From assembly GCA_963734595.1 (NCBI GenBank), contig CAVTHV010000011.1, positions 124,001-188,000 on the forward strand: 64,000 bases of DNA. The letters are read 5' to 3'. Source of the stretch: CAKKQX01 sp963734595 (lineage in GTDB: Bacteria > Pseudomonadota > Gammaproteobacteria > Burkholderiales > SG8-41). Below are positions 35,883-46,566 of the stretch, in pieces. Both the position numbers and the translations under genes were made by a program. Numbering within the stretch: position 1 is the first letter of the stretch; each line of letters opens with the position of its first letter. The notes beneath the pieces are model-generated. The model saw nothing but the letters and a program-made list of their open reading frames with translations, was not told the DNA's origin and did no database searches.

Positions 35883-36292
35883 TCATGGTTGCGCCGACAT
35901 CATGCGCGGCCGGCGGTTGTTGTCGACCGCGACATAAGTCAGCGTCGCCTCGGTGACCTTGACGCATTCTCCTCGTCCGGCCTGCGCTGCGCATAGACCT
36001 CGACGTTGACGGTGATCGAGGTGCGGCCGACTCTCACCACCTCGGCGTAAAAACTGACCAGGTCGCCGACGAACACCGGTTTCTTGAACACGAATGAGTT
36101 GACCGCGACGGTCGCGACGCGCCCGCGCGCCAGGCGCATCGCCGGAATGCTGCCGGCGATGTCGACCTGCGACATGATCCAGCCGCCGAAGATGTCGCCG
36201 GTCGGGTTGGCATCCGCCGGCATCGGCACCACACGCAGGGTCGGGTCCTTGCCCGCGGGCAGCTCGGTCAGAGATTCTTCACTCGCCTTCAT
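35883..36292 (-). CDS. Acyl-CoA thioesterase, YciA class hotdog protein (frameshifted near the end)
   Basis: Cytosolic hotdog-fold thioesterase that hydrolyses acyl-CoAs. LRVVPMPADANPTGDIFGG is followed by WIMSQVDIAGS, the YciA active-site region with its catalytic Asp. AVNSFVFKKPVFVGDLVSFY and GRTSITVNVEVYAQR make up the central strands. One extra A near 35972 shifts the frame. Restoring it gives CVKVTEATLTYVAVDNNRRP and a stop at 35883, matching YciA C-termini. About 136 residues. It is oriented with the fadD-like and fadL genes and could trim acyl-CoAs when the island is active. Confidence 0.9.
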
Positions 36293-36335
36293 CCCTCATC
36301 CTCATCCCTGGTCCCTGGCCCCTAGATCCCTGCCG
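36290..36335. repeat. Short-period CTCATCC/CCCTGG repeat
   Basis: CATCCCTCATCCTCATCCCT followed by GGTCCCTGGCCCCTAG. Two word families are joined; the next gene's stop follows immediately. Confidence 0.6.
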
Positions 36336-38139
36336 TTAGTGCCCCGCGTACATCCGGTCGATCTCGGCGTTGAACTTCTCCATCACCTTCGCGCGCTTGA
36401 GCTTCATGGTCGGCGTCAGCAGACCGTTCTCGACGGTCCACGGCTCGAGCGTGAGCGTTGCACGCCGCACCTGCGCATAGCCGGGGAACTCCTTCAGCTG
36501 TGCCGCGATGCGCTTGAGCACGATTTCCTCGGCCTGTTTCGATTGCACGTCGGCGCCCGCGTCGAGCCCGTGCTCGGCCGCGACCTTTTTCCAGTGGTCG
36601 GCGGCCAGCACCGCCATCACGCTCAGGTACGGCTTGCCCTCGCCGAGCAGCATCACCTGCTCGAACAGCGGATCGCGCATGATCGCCGCCTCCATGTCGA
36701 CCGGCGGCATCTTCTCGCCGTTGGACAGCACGATGATCTCCTTCAGCCGGCCGGTGATGAAGACGTGGCCTTGCGCGTCGATGCGCGCGGTGTCGCCGGA
36801 ATTGAGCCAGCCGTCCGGCCCGATCATCGCCGCGTCGCCTCCGGATTGTTCCAGTAGCCGAGCATGACGTTCGGCCCCTTGATCAGCAGCGCGTCCTTGT
36901 CGCCGATTTTGACCTCCACGCCCGGAATCGGCTGCCGACGCTCGCCGGCAGGTTGTCGTCCGGCCTGTTGGCGCACGCGACCGGGCTGGTTTCGGTCAGG
37001 CCGTAGCCCTGGAGCACCGTCAGTCCGAGGCCGATGAACACGCGCGAAATCGCCGGCGACAGCGCGGCGCCGCCGGAAATCGCAGCTCGCATGTTGCCGC
37101 CGAGCCGCGCCAGGACTTTGTTCGCCACCAGCGCGTTCAGCACCGGCCACAGCAGGAACGACGGCTTCCACGGCCCGCGCCCCTGCGCATGCTCGAAGCG
37201 CGCGTAGCCGACCTCCACCGCCAGCAGGAACAGCTTCCTGCGAGCGCGGCCCCTCGTCGAGCTTGGCGCGGATCGCCGCCTAGACGCGCTCGTAGATGCG
37301 CGGCACCGAAATCAGCATCGTCGGCCGTATCGTCTGCAGGTCCTCGCCGAGCTGCGGTATCGAGCGCGCATACGCCACCGTCGATCCCGCCATGATGGTC
37401 AGGTAGTAGCCGCAGGTGCGCTCGAAGGTGTGCGACAGCGGCAGGAACGACAGGAACAGGTCGTCATGGTCGACCGTCAGCACCTGCAGGCACGCCTCGG
37501 CATTGGTAAGAATGTTGTGGTGCGACAGCATCACGCCCTTGGGACGCCCGGTGGTGCCCGAGGTGTAGACGATGGTCGCCAGCGCGTGCGGGTCGCGCGG
37601 CACGTGGCGCGTCTCGCCGCCCTCGTCCGGCAGCCAGTCGGCGATCGATTTCAGCCGCGGCTCGTCGCCGCCTCGGGCAGCGCCTTGACCGCGAGGATGC
37701 GCACGAGGCCGCCGAGCTGATCGCGCACGCCGGACAGGCCTGCCACTGCTCCGGGCCCTCGATCAGCAGCACTTTGCAGCCGGCGTCGTTGATGATGTAG
37801 GCGACGTTGTCCGGACGGTCCTGCGTGTACAGCGGCACCACGACCAGGCCGAGGCCGAGCGCCGCCTGATCGAAGATCACCCACTCGGGCGAGTTGCGCA
37901 GCATCACGGCGACGCGGTCGCCGGCCTTCAGGCCGTCCTTTCTCCAGCGCCGCCTGCCAGCGCGCGACCTGGTGGTCGATCTGCGCCCAGGTGTAATCGC
38001 GCCAGTTGTCGTGCTGCTGGTTGAAGTCGCGGTAGGCGACCAGGTCCGGCGTGCGCTTGACGCGCTCGCGGAACAGGCCGTCGAGCGTGACCGCCGCCTC
38101 GACGGGATCACATGCTGAGCAGAATTCCGGCCGTGCCAC
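36336..38139 (-). CDS. Long-chain acyl-CoA synthetase (FadD/AMP-binding family; frameshifted)
   Basis: Activates fatty acids to acyl-CoA using ATP and CoA. GTG 38139 follows GGAGGAGGAT and begins MARPEFCSACDPVEAAVTLD. Adenylate-forming motifs are YTSGTTGRPKGVMLSHHN (P-loop), LQGYGLTETSPVAC and the C-terminal WLNSGDTARIDAQGHVFITG with GRLKEIIVLSNGEK. It ends EIDRMYAGH at 36336. The sequence resembles the 600-residue FAD15-type synthetases found in betaproteobacteria. Indels near 36845, 36940, 37235, 37285, 37670, 37740 and 37940. Repeat islands bound the gene on both sides. Confidence 0.9.
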
Positions 38140-38168
38140 GATCCTCCTCCTCTTTTCGCTACCGCGCT

Positions 38169-38257
38169 TGGTAATCGTAACCGTGAGCCGTAAAGGCGCA
38201 CGCTGCCGCACTCCGGTGTCCAATTTGCCGGTTACCGCTCACGTCACCATTACGGAA
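38169..38257. repeat. Inverted short-period repeat (GTAATCGTAACCGTGA family)
   Basis: TTGGTAATCGTAACCGTGAG faces CCGGTTACCGCTCACGTCAC with CATTACGG. The words are close to the CGTGAATCGTGAA family at 46.5 kb. Confidence 0.6.
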
Positions 38258-38259
38258 TT

Positions 38260-39081
38260 TCAGTCCAGGAACAGATCGCCGTATACAAACGCGCTCCCGG
38301 GGTCACCGCGTATTGCTCGAAGTCGGTGACGCCCTCCTCGCGCAATACCGCCTCATCGATGTAGAAATTCCCGGTCGCGCTGCGGCTGTCGCGGCTGCAA
38401 GATCGCATACGCGGCATCGGCCATGATCGCGGGCTTGCGGCTCGCCTTCAGAATCGCCTCGGGAAAGTGCACTTCGATCGCCGCGGTCGCGATCGTGGTG
38501 CGCGGCCACAGCGAGTTGACGGCGATGCCGTGCGGCGAATTCGGCCGCCATGCCGAGCGTGCACATGCTCATGCCGTACTTGGCCATCGTATAGGCGATG
38601 TGGTCCTTGAACCAGCGCGACTTCATGTTGAGCGGCGGCGACAGATTGAGGATGTGGGGATTGCGGCCTTTGGCCAGATACGGAATGCACGCCTGCGAAC
38701 ACGCAAAGGTGCCGCGCACATTGACGCCGAACATCAGGTCGAAGCGCTTCATCGGCGTCTCCAGCGTGCCGGTGAGCATGATCGCGCTCGCGTTGTTGAC
38801 GAGGATGTCGATGCCGCCGAACGTCGCCGCGGCCTCGCGGGCGGCCTCTGCACGGCATCCTCGTCGCGCACGTCGAGCTGGATCGGCAACGCCCGGCCGC
38901 CGGCCGCTTCGACTTCCTGCGCGACGCTGTGGATGGTGCCCGGCAGCCTGGGATGCGGCTCGACCGTCTTGGCGCTGACCACGATGTTGGCGCCGTCGCG
39001 CGCGCAGCGCAGCGCGATCTCGCGGCCGATGCCGCGGCTCGCGCCGGTGATGAAGATCGTTTTTCCTTTCAGTCCAGCCAT
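38260..39081 (-). CDS. Short-chain dehydrogenase, HSDL2-like (frameshifted)
   Basis: NAD(P)-dependent short-chain dehydrogenase of the HSDL2-like group, which elsewhere is linked to fatty acid metabolism; the substrate is unknown. MAGLKGKTIFITGASRGIGR holds the cofactor motif. DILVNNASAIMLTGTLETPM, NPHILNLSPPLNMKSRWF and the catalytic Tyr/Lys in AYTMAKYGMSMCTLGMA follow. The C-terminus FVYGDLFLD ends at 38260. Frames shift near 38540, 38850 and in the last 150 bases. About 270 residues. AGGAG precedes the ATG. It lies between the ligase and the FadE-type gene, all on the minus strand. Confidence 0.85.
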
Positions 39082-39134
39082 CGCTCCTCCCTTATTCTTC
39101 CTGCCTGCCGCCGTGACCCCGCGCAACATCCCGG

Positions 39135-41635
39135 TCACGTTGTCCCGCGCAGCGCTTCGAACGTGACCGCCTGGGTGGTCTGGAAGATTTCAGTCTTGCC
39201 GAGGTCCTGCGGAAAATCATCGACCATGATGACCTTGCGGCGCAGCTGGTGCGCGCGCTCCAGCGTTTCCGCTTCGGCGCGGCTGATCACGCCTTTGGCG
39301 AGCGCCTGCGCGGCAAGCTGGTCGGCGAGTCTGCCTGCGATCGTGCCCGCCTTTGCGCGGCGCGGATCTTGGCTTCCACCGGCTCGGCCGCGATCACCGC
39401 GCGCAGCGCCGCTTCGAGGACCCCGACGGCGTCGTTCTCGTCTTGTGGACACGAAGACGCCCGCGGTCAGGCGCTCGCGCGCCGGCCCCGGATCGCGCAG
39501 AGATCGCACCACCTGGCTGCCCAGTTCGTCACGCGGCGGCTTGAATTCACGGCCGAACGGAAAGATCAGCTCTGCAGCCCCAGGCAATGAAGCGGCCGGG
39601 CATGTTCACGAACAGGCCGTAGAAGGCCTCGCTCGATGCGGTAGAGCGCGTCGCGCACCGACCAGTGCAGCAGCGGCAGGTCCTCGCGCCGGGCGGCCGT
39701 CATCCTCGTAGCGCTTGAGCGCGCACGAGGCGAGATAGAGCTGGCTCAGGATGTCGCCGAGCCGCGCCGACAGCCGCTCGCGGCGCTTGAATGCTCCGCC
39801 CAGCACGAGCATCGCGACGTCCGCCAGCGAGCGCAAACGCGCTCGAGAAGCGCGTGAGCTGCTGGTAGTAGCGCCGGGTATGCGCGTCGCCCGGCACGCG
39901 CACGAAGCGCGCGCGCGGTCAGCCCCAGCCACAGCGCGCGCGCCTTGTTCGACACGACGAACGCGACGTGCCCGAAGAACGCGGCGTCGAAATCGCGCGA
40001 GCGCCTTCGCCGCGATCCGGCTCCCGCGTCGCGGCGATCTCCTTCAGCACGTACGGATGGCCGCGGATCGCGCCCTGGCCGAAGATGATCATGCGAGCGC
40101 GTCAGGATGTTGGCGCCCTCGACCGTGATGCGCGATCGGCATCTGCTGGTAGCGCGCGCGCCAGATAGTTGTTCGGCCCCATGCAGATGCCCTTGCCGCC
40201 GTGCACGTCCATCGCGTCGTTGATGACCTGCCGCGCCGCGCTCGGTCAGGTGGTACTTGACGATCGCCGACACCACCGACGGCTTCTCGCCGAGATCGAC
40301 CGCGCCGGCGGTCATCACGCGCGCGGCGTCCATGATGTAGGTGTTGCCGCCGATGCGCGCGAGCGCCTCCTCGACGCCTTCGAAGCGGCCGATCGACATC
40401 TTGAACTGCGTGCGCACGCGGCCGTAGGCGCCGGTGGTCAGCGCGCACAGCTTGGCGCATGCCGACGCCGTTCGCCGGCAGCGAGATCGAGCGGCCCGCG
40501 GCAAGGCAGTTCATCAGCATCTTCCAGCCCTGGCCGACGTAGTCCACGCCGCCGATCACGTAGTCCATCGGAATGAACACGTCCTTGCCCCAGGTCGGCC
40601 CGTTCATGAACACCGCGTTGAGCGGGCAGATGGCGGCGCCCGATGTGCACGCCCGGCGTGTGGGTCGGGATCAGCGCGAGCGTGATGCCGATGTCTTCCG
40701 CGCCGCCGAGCAGGCGGTCGGGATCGTAGAGGCGGAACGCGAGGCCCGAGCAGCGTCGCGATCGGCCCCAGCGTGATGTAGCGCTTCTCCCAGGTCAGCG
40801 CGGATGCCGAGCACGTCCGGTTTGCCCTCCCACTCGCCGCGGCAGACGATGCCGAAATCGGGAATGCCGCCGGCGTCCGAGCCCGCTTCGGGGCTGGTCA
40901 GCGCGAAGCACGGCATCTCGAGCCCTTGGCGAGCCGCGGCAGGTAGTGGTTCTTCTGCTCGTCGGTGCCGTAGTGCAGCAGCAGTTCGGCCGGCCCGAGC
41001 GAGTTCGGCACCATCACCGACACCGCGGCGGTGCCGCTGCGCGTGGTGAGCTTCATCACCACTTCCGAATGCGCGAGCGCGGAAAAGCCGAGGCCGCCGT
41101 ACTGCTTCGGAATGATCATGCCGAGAAAGCCCTGGTCCTTGATGAACTGCCACACGTGCGGCGGCAGATCGTGGAGCTCGTGCGTGATCTGCCAGTCGTC
41201 GCATCATCGCGGCACAGCTCCTCGACCGGGCCGTCGAGGAAGGCGCGCTCCTCCGCGCTCAGCGTCGGCTTCGGGATACGCCAGCAGCTTGTTCCAGTCC
41301 GGCTTGCCGCTGAACAGATCGCCGTCCCACCACACGGTGCCGGCGTCGAGCGCTTCCTGCTCGGTCTGCGACACCTGCGGCAGGATGCGGCGGAACAGCG
41401 TCAGCAGCGGCTCGCTGAGCAACGTGCGGCGCAGCGGCGTCGGATTGCGGAGAACCGCGCCGACGATGAGCAAGACCCACAACGCGCCGAGCGTCGACGA
41501 AGACCAGCCGGAATACGCGGTGAGCAAACCCATGCCGGCCGCGGCGGCAATGGTCCATGCGATTGCAGGCAGGCGGTGATAGGCGAAAGTCCAGCTGACC
41601 GCAATTGCAGCGAGAATGATCAGAGCGACATTCAT
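39135..41635 (-). CDS. fadE: Acyl-CoA dehydrogenase FadE (frameshifted)
   Basis: Membrane-associated flavoenzyme for the first beta-oxidation step. The N-terminus MNVALIILAAIAVSWTFAYH is a membrane helix followed by a second, as in FadE. Then come GTVWWDGDLFSGKPDWNKLL, IPKQYGGLGFSALAHSEVVM, the FAD-binding TSPEAGSDAGGIPD and GPTWGKDVFIPMDYVIGGVD. EALARIGGNTYIMDAARVMT precedes the active-site region, and the FadE-type C-terminal domain ends VTFEALRGTT. About 815 residues after correction. Indels are frequent, roughly one per 100 bases between 39400 and 41250. It is divergent from a regulator fragment that begins only about 35 bases from its start. Confidence 0.92.
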
Positions 41636-42687
41636 GACTGCTCCTTGGCTGGCCGGTAATTCTCCAGCGAACTTGCACCGGAACGCTTATGTCGCGCTCG
41701 ACAGCGGGCGCCGTGCACGCTCCGGCATGCGCGCGCTGCGCCAGGCGCTCGCCGTGGGCAAGCCGCGCGATTATCTTTCGTTTCCGCTCTGGCGTCTGAG
41801 ATGCTGGCGCGGCGTGCAGCATCGCGCTGAGGCGGACATCGAGCCGGATTTCGTCGCGAGGCTGATCAAGGAGCGTTCCCTGGAACTCGACGCGGCCAAC
41901 TCCGCGCTGCTCGACTGGCCGTGGCCGCTGCGCGTGCAGACGCTGGGGCAGTTCCGTGTGTTCAGGGACGGAGAGCCGATCGCGTTCACGGGCAAAGCGC
42001 AACGCCGGCCGCTCGATCTCCTGAAAGTCGTCATCGCCTGCGGCGGCCGCGACGTAAGCGAGGAACGGGTAATCGAAGCACTGTGGCCGCGCATCGACGG
42101 CGACTCGGCCCACCAGTCGTTCACCACCACGCTGCACCGGCTGCGCAAACTGCTCGGCACGGAGCGCGCGATCCAGCTCTCCGACGGCAAACTCACGCTC
42201 GACGGCCGCCTGATCTGGCTCGACACATGGGCCTTCGAGCAAATTATTGTCCGCAACACTCAGGCCCTGCGTCCCAAACCCGATGAAGCCACAATCGACA
42301 GCGCGGGGCTGGCAGAGCTGGCCGCGCGGCTGCTCGAAGCGTTATCCAGGCCCGTTTCTCACCAGCGAACCGGAACAGGCGTGGATCCTGCCGCTGCGTG
42401 ACCGGCTCCGTCAGCGTTTCGTGCGCACCGCGGCCGACGTTGCGCGCCACTGGCAGCAGGCCGGCGCCCCCGAGCGCGCGATCGACCTGCTCGAGCACGC
42501 GATCGAACTCGATCACGCGAGCGAGGGCATCTATCGCAGCCTGATGGAATGCTATGCGCTGCTCGGGCGGCGCGCCGAGGCAGTCGATACCTACGGCCGC
42601 TGCCGCAAGATGCTCGCGGCCACCCTGCGGGTCGAGCCCTCCCCCGAAACTACCGCGCTCTACGAAAAACTCACTCAGGCCGCGTGA
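41616..42687 (+). pseudogene. C-terminal part of a BTAD/SARP-type transcriptional regulator
   Basis: The readable protein has a TPR-like stretch (YVALDSGRRARSGMRALRQA), then a winged-helix DNA-binding domain (LRVQTLGQFRVFRDGEPIAF, ERVIEALWPRIDGDSAHQSF). The bacterial transcriptional activator domain follows (RAIDLLEHAIELDHASEGIY). Such regulators usually have 900 or more residues with an N-terminal ATPase; here only about the last 350 remain, so it looks truncated. One shift lies near 42350. The first ATG overlaps the fadE start on the other strand. It may instead be a short stand-alone regulator, which I consider less likely. Confidence 0.65.
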
Positions 42688-42887
42688 ATCATTCCTGCCT
42701 GTCGATTCGGGAATACAGTAATCCGTTGTTTTAGACAGTATTTTTTCATGCATTGATCTGTAAGCGATGGGTAACCCGTGCGTAAGTTATCGGCAATCCC
42801 CGCCGATTCAGGATGACCTCATCGCACCGCGGCCGCTTCAACGGACCGAAGCCAAACCCGCAAAGCGATCAACAAGGAGGTCACATC

Positions 42888-43434
42888 ATGAACGCAACAT
42901 TTACATTTCAGGGGCACAAGCTGGCCATACCGGACAAAACACGCACAATGCTTCGCGTTTAACGCGCTTCGCAGTCGCGGCGGCGTTTCCGGCGCTGGCG
43001 CTATCCGGTTGTTACGTCATGCCAGTCGGGCAGGATACGAGCGGCAATCCGTACTACGTCTACTCGCCGGTGCCGGTGTCGCCGGCGCAGAGCACGCCAG
43101 GCGCACGTTGGTCCTTCCCGGGGGGCCGATGCCGGCCGTGCTCAATGTCCGCCTCTACCCGTCCAACGACCTCGCCAACCAGACGGGCGTGCTGACCGGC
43201 CAGGTCACCAACATGATGAATGGCAAAGGCCGGTTCAGTTTCAATTACCAGGGTGAAACGCTGGTCGGAGAAGCGACGCGCGTCGCCAACGACGAGCGGC
43301 GCGGCGTGGCCAGCGCTTATGGTCCGCGCGGCATATTCGCGCAATGCGAATATCAGATGAGCAACCCCAAACTGGGCGCCGGCACGTGCACGTTTTCGAA
43401 TGGCGCGCAGTACCAGGCCCACATCGGCAACTGA
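42888..43434 (+). CDS. Hypothetical small lipoprotein (frameshifted)
   Basis: Not recognised. The ATG at 42888 follows a strong AAGGAGG (42874-42880) and reads MNATFTFQGHKLAIPDKTRT. A missing or extra base near 42960 leads to a signal peptide, TRFAVAAAFPALALSGC, with lipobox ALSGC. The mature part begins YVMPVGQDTSGNPYYVYSPV. After another shift near 43112, LVLPGGPMPAVLNVRLYPSN, NGKGRFSFNYQGETLVGEA and LGAGTCTFSNGAQYQAHIGN follow. The strand-rich C-terminal half resembles small envelope proteins. An alternative start at 42949 would give a more usual signal peptide length. Between 42688 and 42887 I see no gene or clear signal. Confidence 0.65.
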
Positions 43435-43479
43435 GCGGCATCACGCAAATTGCCGCACCGCGCGCGGCGACCTGACGCG

Positions 43480-44286
43480 CTACCCCGTTGTCAGGCCACG
43501 CAGCGCGCGCACGCGCTCCTGCCCCGCCGCCATCATCAGGTTCCATTCGCTGGCGGCGGTGATGAATTGGGCGCCCATCTTCACCACGGGCGCGAGCATT
43601 TTCAACACATCGCCGCCGGTCAGTCCGCCGACCCCGGCGAATTTACCGTTCGCGCGGCACGCCTTGATCACGCGCTCGATGGCAGCCATCACGTCCGGAT
43701 GCGTGAGTTCGCCCGGATGGCCGAGGTCGGTCGACAGGTCGTTGGTGCCGATATGAACCACGTCGACGCCGGGCACCGCAGCAATGGCCTCGACGTTGTC
43801 GACCGCGGCCTTGCTCTCGAGCATCAGGATCAGCAGCGTCGCGTCGTTCATCGCCTTGCGCGCTTCGGCCGCCGGCACGGGACGGTAGCCGAAATTCGCC
43901 CAGCCGCCGAACGCGCCGCGGTTGCCGACGGGCGGATACTTGCAGGCGAGAACGGACTGGCGCGCGTCGTCCGCGGTCGTGACCTCGGGCATGATGATCC
44001 CCATCGCGCCATTGTCGAGCATCCTCAGCGCGGCCGCGTAGTCCTTCTCGGGCACGCGCACCAGCGGCGCCATGCCCATGTTCATTGCGGCGACGGCCAT
44101 CTGCGAGACCTCGTATTCCGGAATCACGCCGTGCTGCAGATCGAAGAACAAACCGTCGAACCCGCACTGTTTCGCGGCGAGCGCGATGTCCACCGTGCGC
44201 GCGTGGCGGATCATGAGGTTCAGTCCCAGCCCGCCGCTTTTCATGCGTTCCAGCAGCGGGTTGATCAAAAGAGGCGCTGAAGCCAT
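43480..44286 (-). CDS. HpcH/HpaI-family aldolase
   Basis: Class II aldolase of the HpcH/HpaI/citrate-lyase-beta fold, which cleaves or forms 2-keto-3-deoxy or 4-hydroxy-2-oxo acids using pyruvate and a divalent metal. The 268-residue frame is intact. GFDGLFFDLQHGVIPEYEVS holds the catalytic His, LILMLESKAAVDNVEAIAAV the metal-binding Glu, and VVHIGTNDLSTDLGHPGELT the metal-binding Asp. The particular substrate cannot be told from sequence. It lies downstream of the SMR gene with 36 bases between, on the same strand, and is convergent with the lipoprotein gene. Confidence 0.88.
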   Translation of the reverse strand: MASAPLLINPLLERMKSGGLGLNLMIRHARTVDIALAAKQCGFDGLFFDLQHGVIPEYEVSQMAVAAMNMGMAPLVRVPEKDYAAALRMLDNGAMGIIMPEVTTADDARQSVLACKYPPVGNRGAFGGWANFGYRPVPAAEARKAMNDATLLILMLESKAAVDNVEAIAAVPGVDVVHIGTNDLSTDLGHPGELTHPDVMAAIERVIKACRANGKFAGVGGLTGGDVLKMLAPVVKMGAQFITAASEWNLMMAAGQERVRALRGLTTG

Positions 44287-44322
44287 TGGGGTTCTCCCGG
44301 GAAAAATATTCGGATCAACAGA

Positions 44323-44636
44323 TCAACTGACGAGCTTGAGGCCGACGATGCCGGCAAGGATCAGCCCGATGCAGGCGAGCCGCGCGACGGTCGCCGGTTC
44401 CCCCAGCAGCACGATGCCCAGGATGACGGTGCCCGCGGCGCCGATGCCGGTCCACACTGCGTAGCCTGTTCCGATTGGCAGCGTGCGGACCGCGACCGCG
44501 AGCAGGTAAACGCTGACGATCATGGCGGCGATCGTCAATACGCTGGGCCACCAGCGCGTGAAGCCCGCGGTGTACTGAGGCCGATCGCCCAGCCCACTTC
44601 GAACAGGCCCGCGACAAACAGTACCGTCCATGCCAT
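44323..44636 (-). CDS. Small multidrug resistance (SMR) family transporter (frameshifted)
   Basis: Four-helix inner-membrane exporter. MAWTVLFVAGLFEVGWAIGL carries the conserved membrane Glu of SMR proteins (Glu13). YTAGFTRWWPSVLTIAAMIV, GTGYAVWTGIGAAGTVILGI and ARLACIGLILAGIVGLKLVS are helices 2-4. A missing base near 44583 separates helix 1 from the rest. About 104 residues. The AVRTLPIGTGYAVW motif and length fit the SugE/Gdx guanidinium-exporter branch, although the substrate is an inference. I see no guanidine riboswitch motif upstream, where only 23 bases separate it from the dehydrogenase stop. Confidence 0.88.
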
Positions 44637-44659
44637 GGGGGTTCCTCTGGAAATTACGG

Positions 44660-46458
44660 CTAGAATTTCGCCGGATCGAGTGCGAGCACGCTGTCCGCGC
44701 CGCGCACGACCTCGCGGGTCAGCGCAAACGCTTTCGGCAGCTCGTGCTCGGCGTAGAAGCGCGCGGTGGCGAGTTTGCGCGACCAGGAAATCCCGGTCTC
44801 GCATCCGCGTTGCGCGAGCTTTGACCCGCGCGACGAGCGCAGCGCGCGCCATCATGCCAGCCGCCGGCGACGGTACCGAACAGCTTGAGGTAGGGCACGC
44901 TCACGCCGAAAGCCGCTTTTGCATTCTTCGGGAAAGTTTCGACCAGCCAGTGCGTCGCTTCTTCGAGGCTATCGACGGCTTCCTTGAGGTTCGCGCGCAT
45001 CGCAGCGAACTCGTTTCCGTCTTTCGCGAGCAGCACATCCAGCCGGCGCATTTCTCCGATGACGGCAAAGGCGGTTTCGCCTTTTTCGAATGCGACCTTG
45101 CGGCCGATCAGGTCCGCGGCCTGGATGCCGGTGGTGCCTTCGTAAATCGTGGTGATGCGCGCATCGCGCAGGTATTGCGCCGCGCCGGTTTCCTCGACAT
45201 AGCCCATGCCGCCGTGGATCTGGACGCCGGTCGTGGCGATGTCCACGCTGCTCTCGGTGCACCAGCCCTTGACGATCGGCGTCAGCAGATCGACCAGCGC
45301 CTGCTGCCTGCGCGCGCTCTTTCGCGTCCGGGTGAAGTTTCGCGCCGTCGAGCGCCGCGGCAGCGGTATAGGCGAGCGCGCGCATCGCCTCGGTCTGCGC
45401 TTTCATCGACATCAGCATGCGCCGCACGTCGGGATGGTGGATGATGGTCACGCGGTCGCCGCTCCTCTGGCCGATCTCGCGCCCCTGCACGCGCGTTTTC
45501 GCGTAGTCGAGCGCGTGCTGGTAGGCGCGCTCCGCGAGCGCCACGCCCTCGACGCCGACGCCGAGCCGCGCATGGTTCATCATCGTGAACATGTACTCGA
45601 GGCCGCGGTTCTCCTCGCCGACCAGGTAGCCGATCGCGCCCTTGCCGTCGCCATAGGCGAGCACGCAGGTCGGACTCGCGTGGATGCCGAGCTTGTGCTC
45701 GATCGACACGCACCGGACGTCGTTGCGCTCGCCGCGGCTGCCGTCGGCGTTGACCAGAAACTTGGGCACGATGAACAGCGAAATGCCCTTCACGCCTTCC
45801 GGCGCGTCGGGCGTGCGCGCGAGCACGAGGTGGACGATGTTGTCCGCCATGTCGTGCTCGCCCCACGTGATGAAAATCTTGGTGCCGTGGATGCGGTAGT
45901 GGTCGCCTTCGGGCACCGCGCGCGTGCGCACCGCGGAGAGATCCGAGCCGGCCTGCGGCTCGGTGAGATTCATGGTCCCGCGTCCACTCGCCGGACGTGA
46001 GCTTCGGCAGCCAGGTTTCCTGCTGCTGCCGCGTGCCATGAGCATGCAGCACCTCCATGACGCCGCTGGTGAGCATCGGGCACAGGCAGAACGCCATGTT
46101 GGCGCTGTTCCACATTTCCTGCACCGGCATCGCGACGCTGTGCGGCAGTCCCTGCCCGCCGAACTCCGGCTGTCCTCGCCAGGCCGTTCCAGCCGGCCGC
46201 GATGAACTGCCGGTAGGCGTTGCCGAAGCCGTCGGGGGCCGCAACCTTGCCATCGACCAGCCGCGCGCCCTGCCGGTCGCCGCTTTGGTTCAGCGGATCG
46301 AGCACTTCCTGCGCGAACTTTGCCGCCTCACCGAGTACCGCGTCGACGAGATCGGCGCTGACTTCCTCGCAGCCCGGCAGCGCGGCGATCGCATCGAGCC
46401 CGATGAGCTCCCTGATCACGAACTGCATGTCCGTGAGCGGCGCGGCGTAGGTGGACAT
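44660..46458 (-). CDS. Acyl-CoA dehydrogenase with C-terminal extension (about 600 aa; frameshifted)
   Basis: Flavin dehydrogenase of the large group with an acetyltransferase-like C-terminal domain, which includes DmdC. It starts MSTYAAPLTDMQFVIRELIG at 46458, preceded by GGAGG. GMNLTEPQAGSDLSAVR-type text (TMNLTEPQAGSDLSAV) binds FAD/substrate, and GIHASPTCVLAYGDGKGAIG and IHGGMGYVEETGAAQYLRDA follow, with the catalytic region around ARITTIYEGTTGIQ. The C-terminal domain ends RGADSVLALDPAKF. Indels near 44585-44860, 45315, 45975 and 46185. It lies upstream of etfA/etfB in map order but downstream in transcription, so the three may be one unit. Confidence 0.92.
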
Positions 46459-46469
46459 GTATTCACCTC

Positions 46470-46566
46470 CGTGAATCGTGAATTGTAAATCGTGAACGGC
46501 GTAAACCGCGTCACGCGATCACGCTGCGCTCTGACGCATTCACGTTTCACGATTCACGCTTCACGG
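46470..46566. repeat. Inverted short-period CGTGAATC repeat
   Basis: GTGAATCGTGAATTGTAAAT and CGTGAACGG on the left face CATTCACGTTTCACGATTCA and CGCTTCACGG on the right, period 7. The etfA TGA stop (46561-46563) is part of the right arm. Confidence 0.85.
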
